Positions 39,955 to 49,303 of a DNA stretch of 64,000 nt are shown one piece after another. The position numbers were made by a program, and so were the translations under genes. The number at the start of each line of letters is the position of its first letter. Position 1 is the stretch's first letter. The DNA comes from Leptolyngbya sp. CCY15150 (GTDB lineage Bacteria; Cyanobacteriota; Cyanobacteriia; RECH01), in contig NZ_JACSWB010000276.1 in assembly GCF_016888135.1 (NCBI RefSeq), positions 1 to 64,000 on the forward strand. Reading direction: 5' to 3'. A model generated the notes under the pieces. The model was not told the DNA's origin. It did no database searches and saw nothing but the letters and a program-made list of their open reading frames with translations.

Positions 39955-40845
39955 ATGCATAGGCTATTATCTGGGTCGCTAAGCATTGAAACCATCACGG
40001 TTTCCATCTCGGGGCTGCCATCTCATCTAGGTGGCATCAAGATCGCCCAATTATCAGATTTACACTACGACGGCCTACGGCTGTCAGACCGGCTCCTAGC
40101 CCAAGCGATCGCAGCGACCAATGCGGCTCAGCCGGATCTCGTGGTCATCACGGGAGATCATGTCACCGATGATCCCTCCCCAGCTCCGGCCCTAGCACGA
40201 CGGCTAGCCTCCATCCAAAGCCGCCTGGGTACCTACGCCATTCTCGGCAACCACGACATCGTGCCTGCCAGTGCCAAAGGGTACATCACCGATGCATTTA
40301 CCCTGGCGGGCATCCAAGTTCTATGGAATCAGATTGCTTATCCATGGGGTGCCGATCTACCAGTGGTGGGGTTGGCGGATCTATGGTCACGGGAGTTTAA
40401 CCCTAGTCTGGTGATGAACCAGCTTGATCCCGCCACACCGCGCATCGTTCTATCCCATAATCCTGATAGCGCCGTGCAGCTCCAAAAATGGCGGGTTGAC
40501 CTCCAGCTCTCGGGTCACACCCACGGCGGTCAGATTGTCATTCCCGGTCTAGGGCCCGTGCCTACCTGGTACCAAACCGTGCGGCGCTGGGTGCCGCGAT
40601 CGCTACGGCGCTGGGTACCCTACATGCGGGAAGACTGCCATCGCGTCGTCAAACATTGGGAATGGGCCCAGGGGCTGCACCAGGTTGGTCAAAACCGTTT
40701 GTATGTGAACCGAGGCTTAGGGACATTTCCGCCCGCCCGCCTCTTTTGTCCTCCAGAGTTGACGATCATCACCCTGGTTCCCCAACCTGCCGCAGCGATC
40801 GCCCCCGCCATCGCAGACCATCGGTCTGTCTTGGCAGCCCACTAA
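39955..40845 (+). CDS. Metallophosphoesterase (YkuE-like)
   Basis: The 296-residue calcineurin-like phosphoesterase shows all metal-binding blocks in order: QLSDLHYDG, VVITGDHVTDD, AILGNHDI, VLSHNPD and LSGHTHGGQ. YkuE-type members are membrane-associated phosphodiesterases, some acting on UDP-sugar lipids. This copy lacks a clear signal peptide. A Pro-free basic stretch (RRWVPRSLRRWVP) near residues 210-222 may touch the membrane. It starts at 39955 with AGGGAGAAG about 9 bases ahead. A hairpin follows the stop. It is divergent from phoX. Confidence 0.92.
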   Translation: MHRLLSGSLSIETITVSISGLPSHLGGIKIAQLSDLHYDGLRLSDRLLAQAIAATNAAQPDLVVITGDHVTDDPSPAPALARRLASIQSRLGTYAILGNHDIVPASAKGYITDAFTLAGIQVLWNQIAYPWGADLPVVGLADLWSREFNPSLVMNQLDPATPRIVLSHNPDSAVQLQKWRVDLQLSGHTHGGQIVIPGLGPVPTWYQTVRRWVPRSLRRWVPYMREDCHRVVKHWEWAQGLHQVGQNRLYVNRGLGTFPPARLFCPPELTIITLVPQPAAAIAPAIADHRSVLAAH

Positions 40846-40870
40846 GGCGAATCACACCGCGCAAACGAGA

Positions 40871-40900
40871 AAGAGGCTATTCCCTAGGGAGCAGCCTCTT
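40871..40900 (+). terminator. Hairpin downstream of the metallophosphoesterase gene
   Basis: AAGAGGCT (40871-40878) pairs with AGCCTCTT (40893-40900), and CCCTAGGG inside can pair further. The stem is strong but no T run follows. Confidence 0.5.
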
Positions 40901-40995
40901 AGTGATGTGTCTTGGGTGATGGGGATGCTGATCTTGAGGGCTTGGGTCTTGCAGATGAGAAGCACCAAAACCTGCAAGCATCGAACTTGGCATCC

Positions 40996-41175
40996 TCAGC
41001 TTCTGTAATGTTCTTCTGGACGATAGGCCTTGTCTAAACAGCGTTCTAAGTGCTGAATTCGATAGGAGCACCAGAACCGACGGGGATCTAAAATAGCAGG
41101 CTGCTGACGGCTAAAGAGTGGCTGGTTCAGAAACTGCCACACGGGCTTTAAGGCTTTATGGTATCTAGAGTTCAT
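40996..41175 (-). CDS. 59-residue basic protein, unannotated-size gene
   Basis: The minus-strand frame from ATG 41175 to TGA 40996 encodes 59 residues beginning MNSRYHKALKPVWQFLNQPL and ending RCLDKAYRPEEHYRS. It has balanced, protein-like composition with many aromatics and basic residues, two cysteines, and no low complexity, unlike the noise frames nearby. I do not recognise the family. There is no membrane segment. It lies between convergent-type neighbours in what would otherwise be a 500-base gap, and its codon use looks like that of flanking genes. Real gene is likely, function unknown. Confidence 0.6.
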   Translation of the reverse strand: MNSRYHKALKPVWQFLNQPLFSRQQPAILDPRRFWCSYRIQHLERCLDKAYRPEEHYRS

Positions 41176-41381
41176 GGTGCGAAAACAGAGATGAGGAGTA
41201 CGAAGAGGAATCTCAAACCAGACGGATGGGTTGTGTTTGAGTTTTCTAGAAATAGCATTCCCAAACCTAGACCCTGAATCCTCATGGTTTTTTGGAAAGT
41301 CAACAAAACGCTAAATACTTTAGTATTTTTCAATACAGAAAGTTTTTCTGAGAATTGTCCTGAATGAATCAAGGGATGAGT

Positions 41382-41915
41382 ATGGCCCGACGGAGCACAA
41401 TGCAAGACACCTATCAAGATGTGGTCATTCGAGATTGGCAACCCAGCGATCGCCACCCTGCAGCGGCGCTCATTGGTGCAGTCCTCGGTGAATATGGCCT
41501 TGCTCAAGAGGCTGACGGGGCAGATTGGGATGCCTGGAATGTGGAAGCGGCCTATTGGCAAACCGGCGGTCAGTTTTGGGTAGTGGAATGCCAAGCCAAT
41601 GTGGTTGGCACAGCCGGATTCTATCCAATTAACCGCTCAGTGGGTTCAGTCGAAATTCGCAAGATGTACCTCCACCAAGACGTTAGGGGCAAGGGACTTG
41701 GACGATATTTACTGAATGCCCTCGAACAAGCGATCGCTCTCCAAGGCTATCAACAGATTTGGATTGAAACCGCATCGGTACTCAAAGAAGCCGTGCGCCT
41801 CTACGAAACCAGCGGCTATCAGCGGGCGTCTCCAGGAGAAACGGTACGCTGTGATTTGATGTATGTTAAGACTTTACCGAACCTGCCCCCCCCATCTGCA
41901 CCTATCGCAAGATAG
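41382..41915 (+). CDS. GNAT-family N-acetyltransferase
   Basis: The ~177-residue acyl-CoA-dependent acetyltransferase has the acetyl-CoA-binding motif A, MYLHQDVRGKGLGRYLLNALE, and the following helix-strand QGYQQIWIETA and AVRLYETSGYQ. The substrate is unknown. The ATG at 41382 has AAGGG 6 bases ahead; starts at 41364, 41376 and 41400 are alternatives. The TonB-like gene follows closely on the same strand. Confidence 0.87.
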   Translation: MARRSTMQDTYQDVVIRDWQPSDRHPAAALIGAVLGEYGLAQEADGADWDAWNVEAAYWQTGGQFWVVECQANVVGTAGFYPINRSVGSVEIRKMYLHQDVRGKGLGRYLLNALEQAIALQGYQQIWIETASVLKEAVRLYETSGYQRASPGETVRCDLMYVKTLPNLPPPSAPIAR

Positions 41916-41990
41916 AGTTGATCAGAATTGTGTTCAGGTTTCAAGCATGGGTATGGAGCAAGACAACATCATGGGGCAGGGAGTGGTGTG

Positions 41991-43058
41991 ATGCGATCGC
42001 CCTCCCCGATGCCAAGGCTCATGACAGAAAGTTGGGCTTCATTGCGCCAGCATTCTCCCCAGTTTTGGCTAGGCGTTGGTCTAGTCTCCCTAGGTGTTCA
42101 TGGGCTAGGTTTCGCCTATCTGCTGCCTTGGATGACCTCGATGGGTGCATCGCAGCAGGCTACGCTCACCCCGGTGGAGGTGATTGAGTGGTCGGAACAG
42201 CCAACCAGCGATCGCAGCGCCGAGCGATCGCCCCGCTCAGATCCAGCAGCACCAACCGATCCCGCTGCTGCGGATCCCGTCGTGACCGATCCCGCCGTGA
42301 CCGATCCCGCCGATGTGCCGATCCTTCGAAGCGATCGCCCTCGCCAAGACAGTCCGCCCGAAGCAACGGATCGACCAGCACCGGTTACACCCGATGACCC
42401 TCCCCCGGAAGTTCCTGACGAGCAGGATCAACAGGATCAACAAGAAGACACACCTCCCCCGGACGAGTCCACGGAGCCCGATGAGGTGGAGCCCGAGGTG
42501 GAACCTGAAACGGAGCCCGAGGTAGAGCCCGAAGTGGAATCCGAGGTGGGGACTCCTGAGTCATTACCCGATGTCCCCGATGTCCCCGATCCAGGGCAGC
42601 CCAATCTAGGCAACGAGGAAACGGCCGAGGATCCAGACCTTCCCGCCCTTCCCATTGGGCAAGATCCAATCAACCAGGTTTATGGCGTGCGGATGATGCG
42701 GGCAGACGTAGAGCCTCGTAGCCTTGACGGCACGCTCCGCGATATCTATGACCAACCACCGCAGTTGCGCGACTATAGCGACCAGTTTCGCGATGATCCC
42801 ACCACCACCTCATGCCGGATGACCCCCGAGGCTCGCCAAAATCTTGGAGAACCGGTGAGGTTTCGCGTGGAGCTGGATCGGCAAGGACAGGTGGTTAGCT
42901 TGCGATCGCTGACCCAAACTCCCCTCAATCCTGACTACATCAACCTGGCCGACTGCCTCGTGCGCGAGTGGGAATTTACCCCTGCGCAGATGGAGGGGCA
43001 GCCGGTCGCTAATAGCGATTTGGTGGTTGAGCTAGCCGTTGTTGCCGCAGGCGAGTGA
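41991..43058 (+). CDS. TonB-like protein with acidic Pro/Glu/Asp-rich linker
   Basis: The ~355-residue protein is anchored by one N-terminal membrane segment (FWLGVGLVSLGVHGLGFAYLLP). A long periplasm-spanning linker follows, very rich in Asp, Glu and Pro, with EPEV repeats, and then a ~100-residue C-terminal domain (VRFRVELDRQGQVVSLR, NLADCLVREWEFTPAQ) that resembles a TonB C-terminal fold. TonB proteins pass energy from ExbBD to outer-membrane receptors. The usual TonB linker is Pro/Lys-rich, so the acidic linker is unusual. No exbB or exbD is nearby. I chose the ATG at 41991 (GGGAG ahead). Confidence 0.65.
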   Translation: MRSPSPMPRLMTESWASLRQHSPQFWLGVGLVSLGVHGLGFAYLLPWMTSMGASQQATLTPVEVIEWSEQPTSDRSAERSPRSDPAAPTDPAAADPVVTDPAVTDPADVPILRSDRPRQDSPPEATDRPAPVTPDDPPPEVPDEQDQQDQQEDTPPPDESTEPDEVEPEVEPETEPEVEPEVESEVGTPESLPDVPDVPDPGQPNLGNEETAEDPDLPALPIGQDPINQVYGVRMMRADVEPRSLDGTLRDIYDQPPQLRDYSDQFRDDPTTTSCRMTPEARQNLGEPVRFRVELDRQGQVVSLRSLTQTPLNPDYINLADCLVREWEFTPAQMEGQPVANSDLVVELAVVAAGE

Positions 43059-43070
43059 GGGGCTAGCCAT

Positions 43071-43445
43071 CTAGGTGAGGGCGTCAAAGTCTAGGGCTTT
43101 GCCGGTGCGTCGTTCGAGCTGGTTTAACAACCGCCCAAGCTGATACCACACTAGCCCAGCACTGCCCACGGTCAACGGGAAAGCGATCGCGTAGGAGGGG
43201 AGAGCTGGGAAGGCAAACAGTTGCAAACTGGAGGCGAGGAAGACACAAACGCCACCACTCACTCCCACCACCGGCACCAGCAGCGGCGCACCGCGCAGGC
43301 TCTGCAAGGCACGGGTTGAACGGCTGCGAGACCAAACAGCAACCAGTTCTTTCAGGGTTGCCTGAAATGCGTAGGCAGACGTGATGCCGGCTATCAACCC
43401 TGCAACCATCAGAACATAGGGTGGAGAAGCAGCGGAGTAAAACAC
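43071..43445 (-). CDS. Small hypothetical membrane protein next to aarF-type gene
   Basis: The ~124-residue protein has three or four hydrophobic segments: PPYVLMVAGLIAGITSAYAF, LVPVVGVSGGVCVFLASS, and FPALPSYAIAFPLTVGSAGLVW. It ends in a basic, charged tail (RLLNQLERRTGKALDFDALT). I do not recognise it. I chose the GTG at 43445 because AAGGA lies 7 bases ahead; the frame continues further upstream into the end of the kinase gene but is not protein-like there. It follows the AarF-type gene on the same strand and may be co-transcribed. Confidence 0.65.
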   Translation of the reverse strand: MFYSAASPPYVLMVAGLIAGITSAYAFQATLKELVAVWSRSRSTRALQSLRGAPLLVPVVGVSGGVCVFLASSLQLFAFPALPSYAIAFPLTVGSAGLVWYQLGRLLNQLERRTGKALDFDALT

Positions 43446-43512
43446 AGATGTATCCTTTTGATGCAAGTTGATGCAAGCCGTTGATGTCCAGATCAACGGC
43501 AACAGGGGTTGA

Positions 43513-45228
43513 CTATCGCAAAACCGAGGGCTCCGGCGAGGAGGTTTGGGCAAAGGCTGGGATGAGGGCAGCGGCCCGCTCTGCCGAGAAACTTGTGAGG
43601 GCACCAAGGGCCACATTGAACAAGTTGGCTGGCTGCAGATCGTCTTTCACCAATTCCCAGATGCGCTGAATTTCTTCCGTGTGGAAGCGATCGTCTTCCA
43701 CCAACGCCAAAATGAGCTGACGGCGCAGAAACGCTCCCTCCTCGGAGAACAAGTATTGTAACCCGAGCTGAGCCGTGGGCAATAGGTCAAAGCTGGCATC
43801 GGCACGGGCGATCGCCAACAGGTTTTCCAACCGGTGCCACTGGAATTTGCCATCGCGAATCAGAATCTCCAGCAACCGGCGACGCAGTTGGGGAGACTCT
43901 CCCTTCAACAACCGCCGCGCAATGTAGGGATAGGCCACATCCACAATCTTAAAGTCAGGATTGAGGCTAAGGGCTAGCCCTTCCTGGGTCACCAAGGAGC
44001 GAATGATCAAGGCAAACTTAGCAGGCACCCGGAACGGATACTCATACATCAACTCCGAAAATTGATCGGTGATGGTTTTGAAGTTAAAGTCCCGAACACT
44101 TTCCCCCAAGGCACTGCCCAACACTTTTTCTAGCGCTGGCACAATCGGCATGATGTCGGTATCAGGCGTGAGGAAGCCCAGCTTAACAAAGTCCCGGGCT
44201 AGGTCGGCATAGTCTTGGTTGATCAGATGGACGACCGCATCCACTAGGGTCTCTTTCATCTCCTGACCAAGCTGATCCATCATGCCAAAGTCAATGTAGG
44301 CCATGCGGCCATCGGCCATGGCAAACAGGTTGCCGGGATGGGGATCGGCGTGGAAAAAGCCAAACTCTAGTAACTGCTGGAGCCCCGAAGTGACCCCGAT
44401 CTCAATTAACGTGTCTTGGTCGAGCTGGGAATTGCGCACCTGCTGGGTGTCGGTGAGCTTAAAGCCATCAATCCACTCCAGTACCAGCACTTTCCGGCTG
44501 CTGTAGCGCCAGTAAATATCGGGAACTTTGATTTGGGGACTGTATTGAAAGTTGGCCGCAAAGGTTTCCGCATTGCGCCCTTCGTTGAGGTAGTCGATTT
44601 CTTCAAAGAGCTTGGTGCCAAATTCATCCACAATCAAGGTCAAGTCATGACCCAGATTCAGCGGTAGCCAGGGAGCCAGCCAGCCAGCCGCCCAGCGCAT
44701 CAAAAACAAATCGACGGTAATTTTGGGCAAGAGGTTGGGGCGTTGCACCTTCACTGCCACCTCTTCACCGCTCATCAGCCGAGCTCGGTAGACTTGCCCC
44801 AAACTGGCTGCCGCCACCGGCTGAGACGAAATATCGGCAAAAACTTCAACCAGCGATCGCTCTAGTTCTGATTCAACAATATTGAAGGCTTGAGGGGTGG
44901 GAAAGGGAGGAAGCTGATCTTGAAGCTTGGTCAACTCATCCAAAAAGTCTCGGCGCACCAAATCTGGACGCGTGGAGAGCGATTGTCCGACTTTGATAAA
45001 GGTGGGGCCGAGGCGAGTGAGCAATTGACGCAACTGGGCTGCACGCTTGAGCCTAGTGGCCTCCGATCGCTTTAGCCAACCATCCCAGGCAAAACCCCAG
45101 AGAAAGCCGAGGAACGAAAGAACAACAACCAAACCGCGCCAAATTGTGAGCCAAGGACGCAGTCGATAGTAGCGAGCGATCGCCTGAACGTCGTAGCGTT
45201 TCATCTGTTCGAGCACTGACTGACTCAC
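43513..45228 (-). CDS. AarF/ABC1/UbiB atypical kinase
   Basis: This ~571-residue protein-kinase-like protein belongs to the UbiB/ABC1 family tied to quinone and prenyl-lipid metabolism (plastoquinone and tocopherol in cyanobacteria and plastids). The family marks are present: LGPTFIKVGQSLSTRPDL with the KxGQ motif, the Ala-rich loop AAASLGQVYRA in place of a Gly-rich loop, EEVAVKVQRP, EEIDYLNEGRNAE (ExD) and FFHADPHPGN. A membrane segment lies near residue 35. Start choice is open: GTG at 45228, ATG at 45204 or TTG at 45264. Confidence 0.93.
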   Translation of the reverse strand: MSQSVLEQMKRYDVQAIARYYRLRPWLTIWRGLVVVLSFLGFLWGFAWDGWLKRSEATRLKRAAQLRQLLTRLGPTFIKVGQSLSTRPDLVRRDFLDELTKLQDQLPPFPTPQAFNIVESELERSLVEVFADISSQPVAAASLGQVYRARLMSGEEVAVKVQRPNLLPKITVDLFLMRWAAGWLAPWLPLNLGHDLTLIVDEFGTKLFEEIDYLNEGRNAETFAANFQYSPQIKVPDIYWRYSSRKVLVLEWIDGFKLTDTQQVRNSQLDQDTLIEIGVTSGLQQLLEFGFFHADPHPGNLFAMADGRMAYIDFGMMDQLGQEMKETLVDAVVHLINQDYADLARDFVKLGFLTPDTDIMPIVPALEKVLGSALGESVRDFNFKTITDQFSELMYEYPFRVPAKFALIIRSLVTQEGLALSLNPDFKIVDVAYPYIARRLLKGESPQLRRRLLEILIRDGKFQWHRLENLLAIARADASFDLLPTAQLGLQYLFSEEGAFLRRQLILALVEDDRFHTEEIQRIWELVKDDLQPANLFNVALGALTSFSAERAAALIPAFAQTSSPEPSVLR

Positions 45229-45567
45229 CGGTGGTTCTACCTCTTCTAAGCGATTTCGACACAAACGATTAGCAACCCTTGTGAATCCAGGGCCCGATCG
45301 CTATCGATAGAATCAAGGTCTCAGCGTGACTGACCCCTCAGGTGCGATCGCGCTCAATCCAACAGTCGTTGCAACAAGCTAGGCAGCAAGTGCAGGGATG
45401 GGAGTTTATGCAAAACCACCCCGGCCGGACGTGACGACTCACCGGTTCTCTAGTTCGATGAGTCCACTCAGTTCAGTAAACCTGATTGACGGACAAAACT
45501 TCTGCCATCTTGATTCGTTTTTGGGCTGGCTTAGCGCCAGGGCAACCCAGCAGAATCTAGACCGATA

Positions 45568-45592
45568 CTGGGTTTCACGTTGCTCAACCCAG
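45568..45592. repeat. Dispersed palindromic repeat (CTGGGTT...AACCCAG type)
   Basis: CTGGGTT and AACCCAG form a 7-bp stem with an 11-base loop and are followed by CCTACG. This resembles the well-known 'TGGGTTTCGTTCCTCAACCCA' intergenic repeat of cyanobacteria, recalled from memory. Confidence 0.6.
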
Positions 45593-46237
45593 CCTACGCA
45601 AAAAGGCTTGCTAGTCAACCAGTCCGTAAACTCATGTTTACTTCTTTACGTTCTCTTAAATATAGTATAAAAAACTACAAACAAATCCAGAATTTGCTTC
45701 ATGAAAATTTAAGATAAGTAGACCTAACCATTACGCCACGCTTCTAAGTTTTTCCGTTATGAATGTTGAAGAACTAACACCTTCCATAGAAGCAAACCTC
45801 ATACCATGACAGTCCTATGAAAAACCATGCCCTGGCTGCAGTTCTGTCCTAGAGCTTACCGTTTGTCCTGCATTAATGCGCTGTTTCCTTGCAGGGTGCC
45901 AAGGGGCTGCAGGCATTTCTACGCCCTTGCCAGCAAGCTAAACATCTCAAACCTGTTGCCTCTCTTCACTCTATTGCATCCATAGATCATCACGGGATGA
46001 TCGAGAAACAATTGAAGACTCATCCATGCTGAAGCTTCGCGGGAGCGATCGCCCTTGACCTGTCCTAAAGTACCTCACCGCAGCGACCCGATCCCTCACC
46101 AACCATCTCCGATCTGAGACCTGCTAGAAGATCGCCCCAAATCCCCTCCCTCAGACTGATTCAGAATGTTGAATTGGTTGAGAAGTGGCTGAAAAGCTAT
46201 CTACGTAACCGGTTTAGCAATTTTGCCGAAACGAAGT

Positions 46238-46251
46238 GTAATTCGGTATAC
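46238..46251 (+). promoter_or_regulatory. NtcA binding site upstream of the ammonium transporter gene
   Basis: GTAATTCGGTATAC matches the NtcA consensus GTA-N8-TAC exactly. The hexamer TGCAAT at 46275-46280 follows after 23 bases, the normal spacing to the -10 box in NtcA-activated promoters. This predicts nitrogen-controlled expression, with a leader of about 240 bases. Confidence 0.7.
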
Positions 46252-46526
46252 AGAATCAATGGATACAGAATTGGTGCAATCAACTTGATTAAGATTGCGA
46301 TCGCTCGTACTCTTGATGAAATCTAGAACGCGATCGCGACATCCTGTTTGATCTCAGGAGATGCGTCACACCACAAATCTCAATAGGCGAACCTCAGTTT
46401 GACACTGTGCGATTTCATACGTTGGAACTAGACCAGGTAGATCGTCAAAGACAAACTACTCAGGTTGAGATGGCCTCCAGAGTGGGGTAACGCCGTTACG
46501 TGTAACTTGTTAAGGAACGTCCAGTG

Positions 46527-48044
46527 ATGATGTCTAATAAGTTGATGCAAGCAAAACGGTTACATGGTAGCCGACGAAGGAAGACCTTCGGCTCTTCATA
46601 CTTACCCGATGCAGTAGGGTTCTTTAAGCGACTGCAGCGAGTTCTTCCCAATCGCTCCTTTGCTTGGCTAGCCATTGTGCCGCTAGCTGTCTTAATTGTG
46701 GGTGCTTGGGGCCTAGCCGCATCCGCACAGGAAGAAGCAGCAGCACTCACACCCGAAGATGTTCAAGCCGTCTTGGACAACATTTGGATCTTAGTTGCTT
46801 CCATCCTTGTCATTTTCATGAACGCCGGGTTCGGGATGCTAGAAACCGGGTTCTGTCGGCAGAAAAATGCTGTCAACATTCTCAGTAAAAACCTGCTGGT
46901 TTTCGCGTTAGCCACCCTAGCCTTCTGGGCTGTTGGTTTTTCGCTCATGTTTGGTGCTGCAGGGGGTGGCTTCCTCGGTTTTGGAGGATGGTTCCTCAGC
47001 AGTACAGACCCAGCAACCTACGGGTTAGATGGCGGTACGCTGACGATCTCGGTATTCTTCCTATTCCAAGCCGCCTTTGCCGGCACCGCTGCCACCATCG
47101 TGTCTGGGGCAGTGGCTGAACGGATTAAGTTTATCGATTTTGTCATCTTCAGCATTGTCTTAACTGCCATTGTCTACCCCATCAGCGGACACTGGGTCTG
47201 GGGTGGTGGCATGTTGTCTGAGATTGGTTTCTTGGGCGGTGCTGGTTTCTCTGACTTTGCTGGCTCCACGGTGGTTCACTCCGCTGGTGGTTGGGCAGCT
47301 CTCATGGGTGCAGCCATTCTCGGCCCCCGGATTGGTAAATACCAAGACGGTCAACCCAGCGCTCTACCCGGTCACAACATGAGCATTGCCACCCTGGGAT
47401 GCTTGATCCTGTGGATCGGCTGGTTTGGGTTCAACCCCGGTTCTCAGTTAGCGGCTGATAGCGCCGTTCCTTATATCGCTGTAACCACTAACCTAGCGGC
47501 AGCCGCTGGTGGGGTTGCAGCCACCGTGACGTCTTGGACATTGTCGGGCAAGCCTGACCTTTCCATGATCATCAACGGTATCCTGGCAGGTCTTGTTGCT
47601 ATTACCGCCGGTTGTGCTGGTGCTAGCTTCCTCGGCGCAGTGGTGATTGGTTTGATTGGTGGTGTCTTAGTTGTATTCTCCGTGTACTTCTTCGACAGCA
47701 TCCAAATTGATGACCCAGTCGGCGCTGTGTCGGTTCACTTGGTGAACGGCATTTGGGGCACCTTGGCAGTTGGTCTCTTTGATATGGAAAACGGCTTGTT
47801 CTACGGTGCTGGCCCCACGCAGTTGCTAGCCCAAATCATGGGTATCCTTACCGTTGGTCTCTGGGTGGTGGTGTGTAGCACCATTGTCTGGTCGATCTTG
47901 AAGGCCACCCTATCGCTCCGGGTAACCCCAGAGGAAGAGCTGATGGGTCTCGACATCGGCGAACACGGCATGGAAGCCTACAGTGGCTTTATTAAAGAAA
48001 GCAGCAGCATGCCCTCTAGCACCAGTGCTGGGGTTGGCAGCTAA
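46527..48044 (+). CDS. amt: Ammonium transporter (Amt family)
   Basis: The ~505-residue inner-membrane channel takes up ammonium. It has an N-terminal basic stretch and a signal-like segment ([23 protein letters not shown]), then eleven membrane helices. The twin pore histidines lie in [17 protein letters not shown] and [14 protein letters not shown], and the Phe gate is in [14 protein letters not shown]. The C-terminal tail [20 protein letters not shown] is the conserved cytoplasmic piece contacted by PII in Amt proteins. AAGGA lies 10 bases ahead of ATG 46527; GTG 46524 and ATG 46530 are alternatives. An NtcA promoter lies upstream and a strong terminator downstream. Confidence 0.96.
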   Translation: MMSNKLMQAKRLHGSRRRKTFGSSYLPDAVGFFKRLQRVLPNRSFAWLAIVPLAVLIVGAWGLAASAQEEAAALTPEDVQAVLDNIWILVASILVIFMNAGFGMLETGFCRQKNAVNILSKNLLVFALATLAFWAVGFSLMFGAAGGGFLGFGGWFLSSTDPATYGLDGGTLTISVFFLFQAAFAGTAATIVSGAVAERIKFIDFVIFSIVLTAIVYPISGHWVWGGGMLSEIGFLGGAGFSDFAGSTVVHSAGGWAALMGAAILGPRIGKYQDGQPSALPGHNMSIATLGCLILWIGWFGFNPGSQLAADSAVPYIAVTTNLAAAAGGVAATVTSWTLSGKPDLSMIINGILAGLVAITAGCAGASFLGAVVIGLIGGVLVVFSVYFFDSIQIDDPVGAVSVHLVNGIWGTLAVGLFDMENGLFYGAGPTQLLAQIMGILTVGLWVVVCSTIVWSILKATLSLRVTPEEELMGLDIGEHGMEAYSGFIKESSSMPSSTSAGVGS

Positions 48045-48116
48045 CGCTTGGTTGTCCCTTCCGTCACTCTAGGATGAGCGATCGCCCCTAGACCCGACGG
48101 AATCTCCTGTGAATCT

Positions 48117-48171
48117 AGCGGTAGCTTTATCCATGTTGGTTCAACAACGACAGGATGAGCTACCGCTTTTT
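48117..48171 (+). terminator. Terminator of the ammonium transporter gene
   Basis: AGCGGTAGC (48117-48125) pairs perfectly with GCTACCGCT (48159-48167), followed by a T run to 48171. TTTATCC/GGATGA can extend the stem inside. Confidence 0.8.
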
Positions 48172-48320
48172 ATGGGAGAAAGAAATATCGTAAGACGCTG
48201 CACAATCAACGAAAATCACTATAAAATTTGCGTAACTAGCGATCGCCCCAACGGAGATTCAGGTTGACGCGATCGCCCTAATGTTGATAGTCAAGCCCCA
48301 CGGGGTGAGGATACAGTCCA

Positions 48321-49196
48321 TTGGTAAGGCGGGCAGAGAGTAGAAAAAGGCAGCGATCGCTGCGATTGCCGCACCCCTATGAGAGGCGATCGATACCGTT
48401 TTGGGCCATCTTGTCTCTAGTCCTCAATGTCGTAGGGCTAGCGGGCATCGTGGCCATCGTGATGCAGAGCCAGGGCAGCGATCGCCTAGATTATGGTTTA
48501 CCCCTAGGCGCACCCCCCTCTCGCCCTAATCTGATGGCCGTCGTTGCCACGCCAGACCTAGGACCTCGCCACCAGCTAGCCTACCGAGAATGGTTAGCGA
48601 TCCTACAGCAAGAAGCTCAATCTATCGCCGGGCGCGCTCCCGAAAACCTTTCTATCCTGGCTGGAGACTCCATTAGCCTCTGGTTTCCGCCCGAAATTTT
48701 GCCCCCAGAGCGGCAATGGCTCAACCAAGGTATTTCCGGCGAAACCTCCGATGGGTTGCTGGCACGCCTCTATTTATTTGACGATACGCGCCCTGACCAG
48801 ATCTTTGTGATGATTGGCATTAATGACCTCATCCAAGGCGTTGATGCAGCCGTTGTTCTTGAGCAGCAACAGGCGATTATCCAAGATCTCAAGCAGCGGC
48901 ATCCGAGGGCAGAGATCATTGTGCAGTCTATTTTGCCCCACGCAGGCGAGCAGGCCACCTGGGAAGGACGCGATCGCCTCTTAGCGCTTCCCAACACCGT
49001 CATTCGTGACTTAAATAGCCAGCTCCAAGCGATCGCCGAGCAGGAAAAGGTGGAGTATTTAGATCTCTATCCGCTCTTTGCCGACCCCTCCGGACACCTC
49101 ATTCTCCACCTGACCACGGATGGTCTACATCTAAGTGAGCAAGGCTATTGGGTGTGGCGATCGGCTATTCAGTCCTACAACCTGCACCATCCTTAA
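48321..49196 (+). CDS. SGNH/GDSL hydrolase, membrane-anchored
   Basis: The 291-residue protein has a very basic N terminus, one membrane segment (FWAILSLVLNVVGLAGIVAIVM, about 27-48) and an extracytoplasmic SGNH esterase domain. The catalytic blocks are AGDSIS with Ser117, the Gly in NQGISGETSDG, the Asn in MIGINDLIQG and the Asp/His pair in TDGLHLSEQGY. Such enzymes remove acyl groups from glycans or lipids in the envelope; the substrate is unknown. I take the TTG at 48321 as start because GGTGAGG lies 10 bases ahead and no ATG precedes the membrane segment. Confidence 0.87.
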   Translation: MVRRAESRKRQRSLRLPHPYERRSIPFWAILSLVLNVVGLAGIVAIVMQSQGSDRLDYGLPLGAPPSRPNLMAVVATPDLGPRHQLAYREWLAILQQEAQSIAGRAPENLSILAGDSISLWFPPEILPPERQWLNQGISGETSDGLLARLYLFDDTRPDQIFVMIGINDLIQGVDAAVVLEQQQAIIQDLKQRHPRAEIIVQSILPHAGEQATWEGRDRLLALPNTVIRDLNSQLQAIAEQEKVEYLDLYPLFADPSGHLILHLTTDGLHLSEQGYWVWRSAIQSYNLHHP

Positions 49197-49246
49197 GGAC
49201 GGCAAGCGAGATCAGGCGGGGCTGAATAGCATGATTCTGCAACAGT

Positions 49247-49271
49247 CTACAGGGAGTATCAGATCCTGTAG
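49247..49271. terminator. Hairpin between convergent SGNH and cupin genes
   Basis: CTACAGG and CCTGTAG form a 7-bp stem with an 11-base loop in the short gap between converging genes. No T run; a terminator role is a guess. Confidence 0.3.
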
Positions 49272-49303
49272 CGATAGGTTCATCTCCTGGCTCACGCCCG
49301 AGA

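Larger units (their letters stand above)
45229..46526. other. Long regulatory/intergenic region upstream of the ammonium transporter
   Basis: About 1.3 kb without a convincing gene. It holds a short dispersed cyanobacterial repeat at 45568-45592, an A/T-rich tract near 45650-45720, and an NtcA promoter at 46238-46280. A 90-codon frame at 45398-45670 overlaps the repeat and reads like repeat translation. Confidence 0.55.

Noticed and set aside
42188-42673. Arg/Ser-rich frames overlapping the TonB-like linker
   Set aside because: They are alternative-frame readings of the acidic Pro-rich linker and HIP1 sites.
45398-45670. 90-codon frame upstream of amt
   Set aside because: It runs through a dispersed palindromic repeat (45568-45592), has no ribosome site, and its composition is not protein-like.
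46490-46513. Second NtcA site just before amt (GTAACGCCGTTAC)
   Set aside because: The spacing is seven bases, not eight, so it does not fit the consensus.
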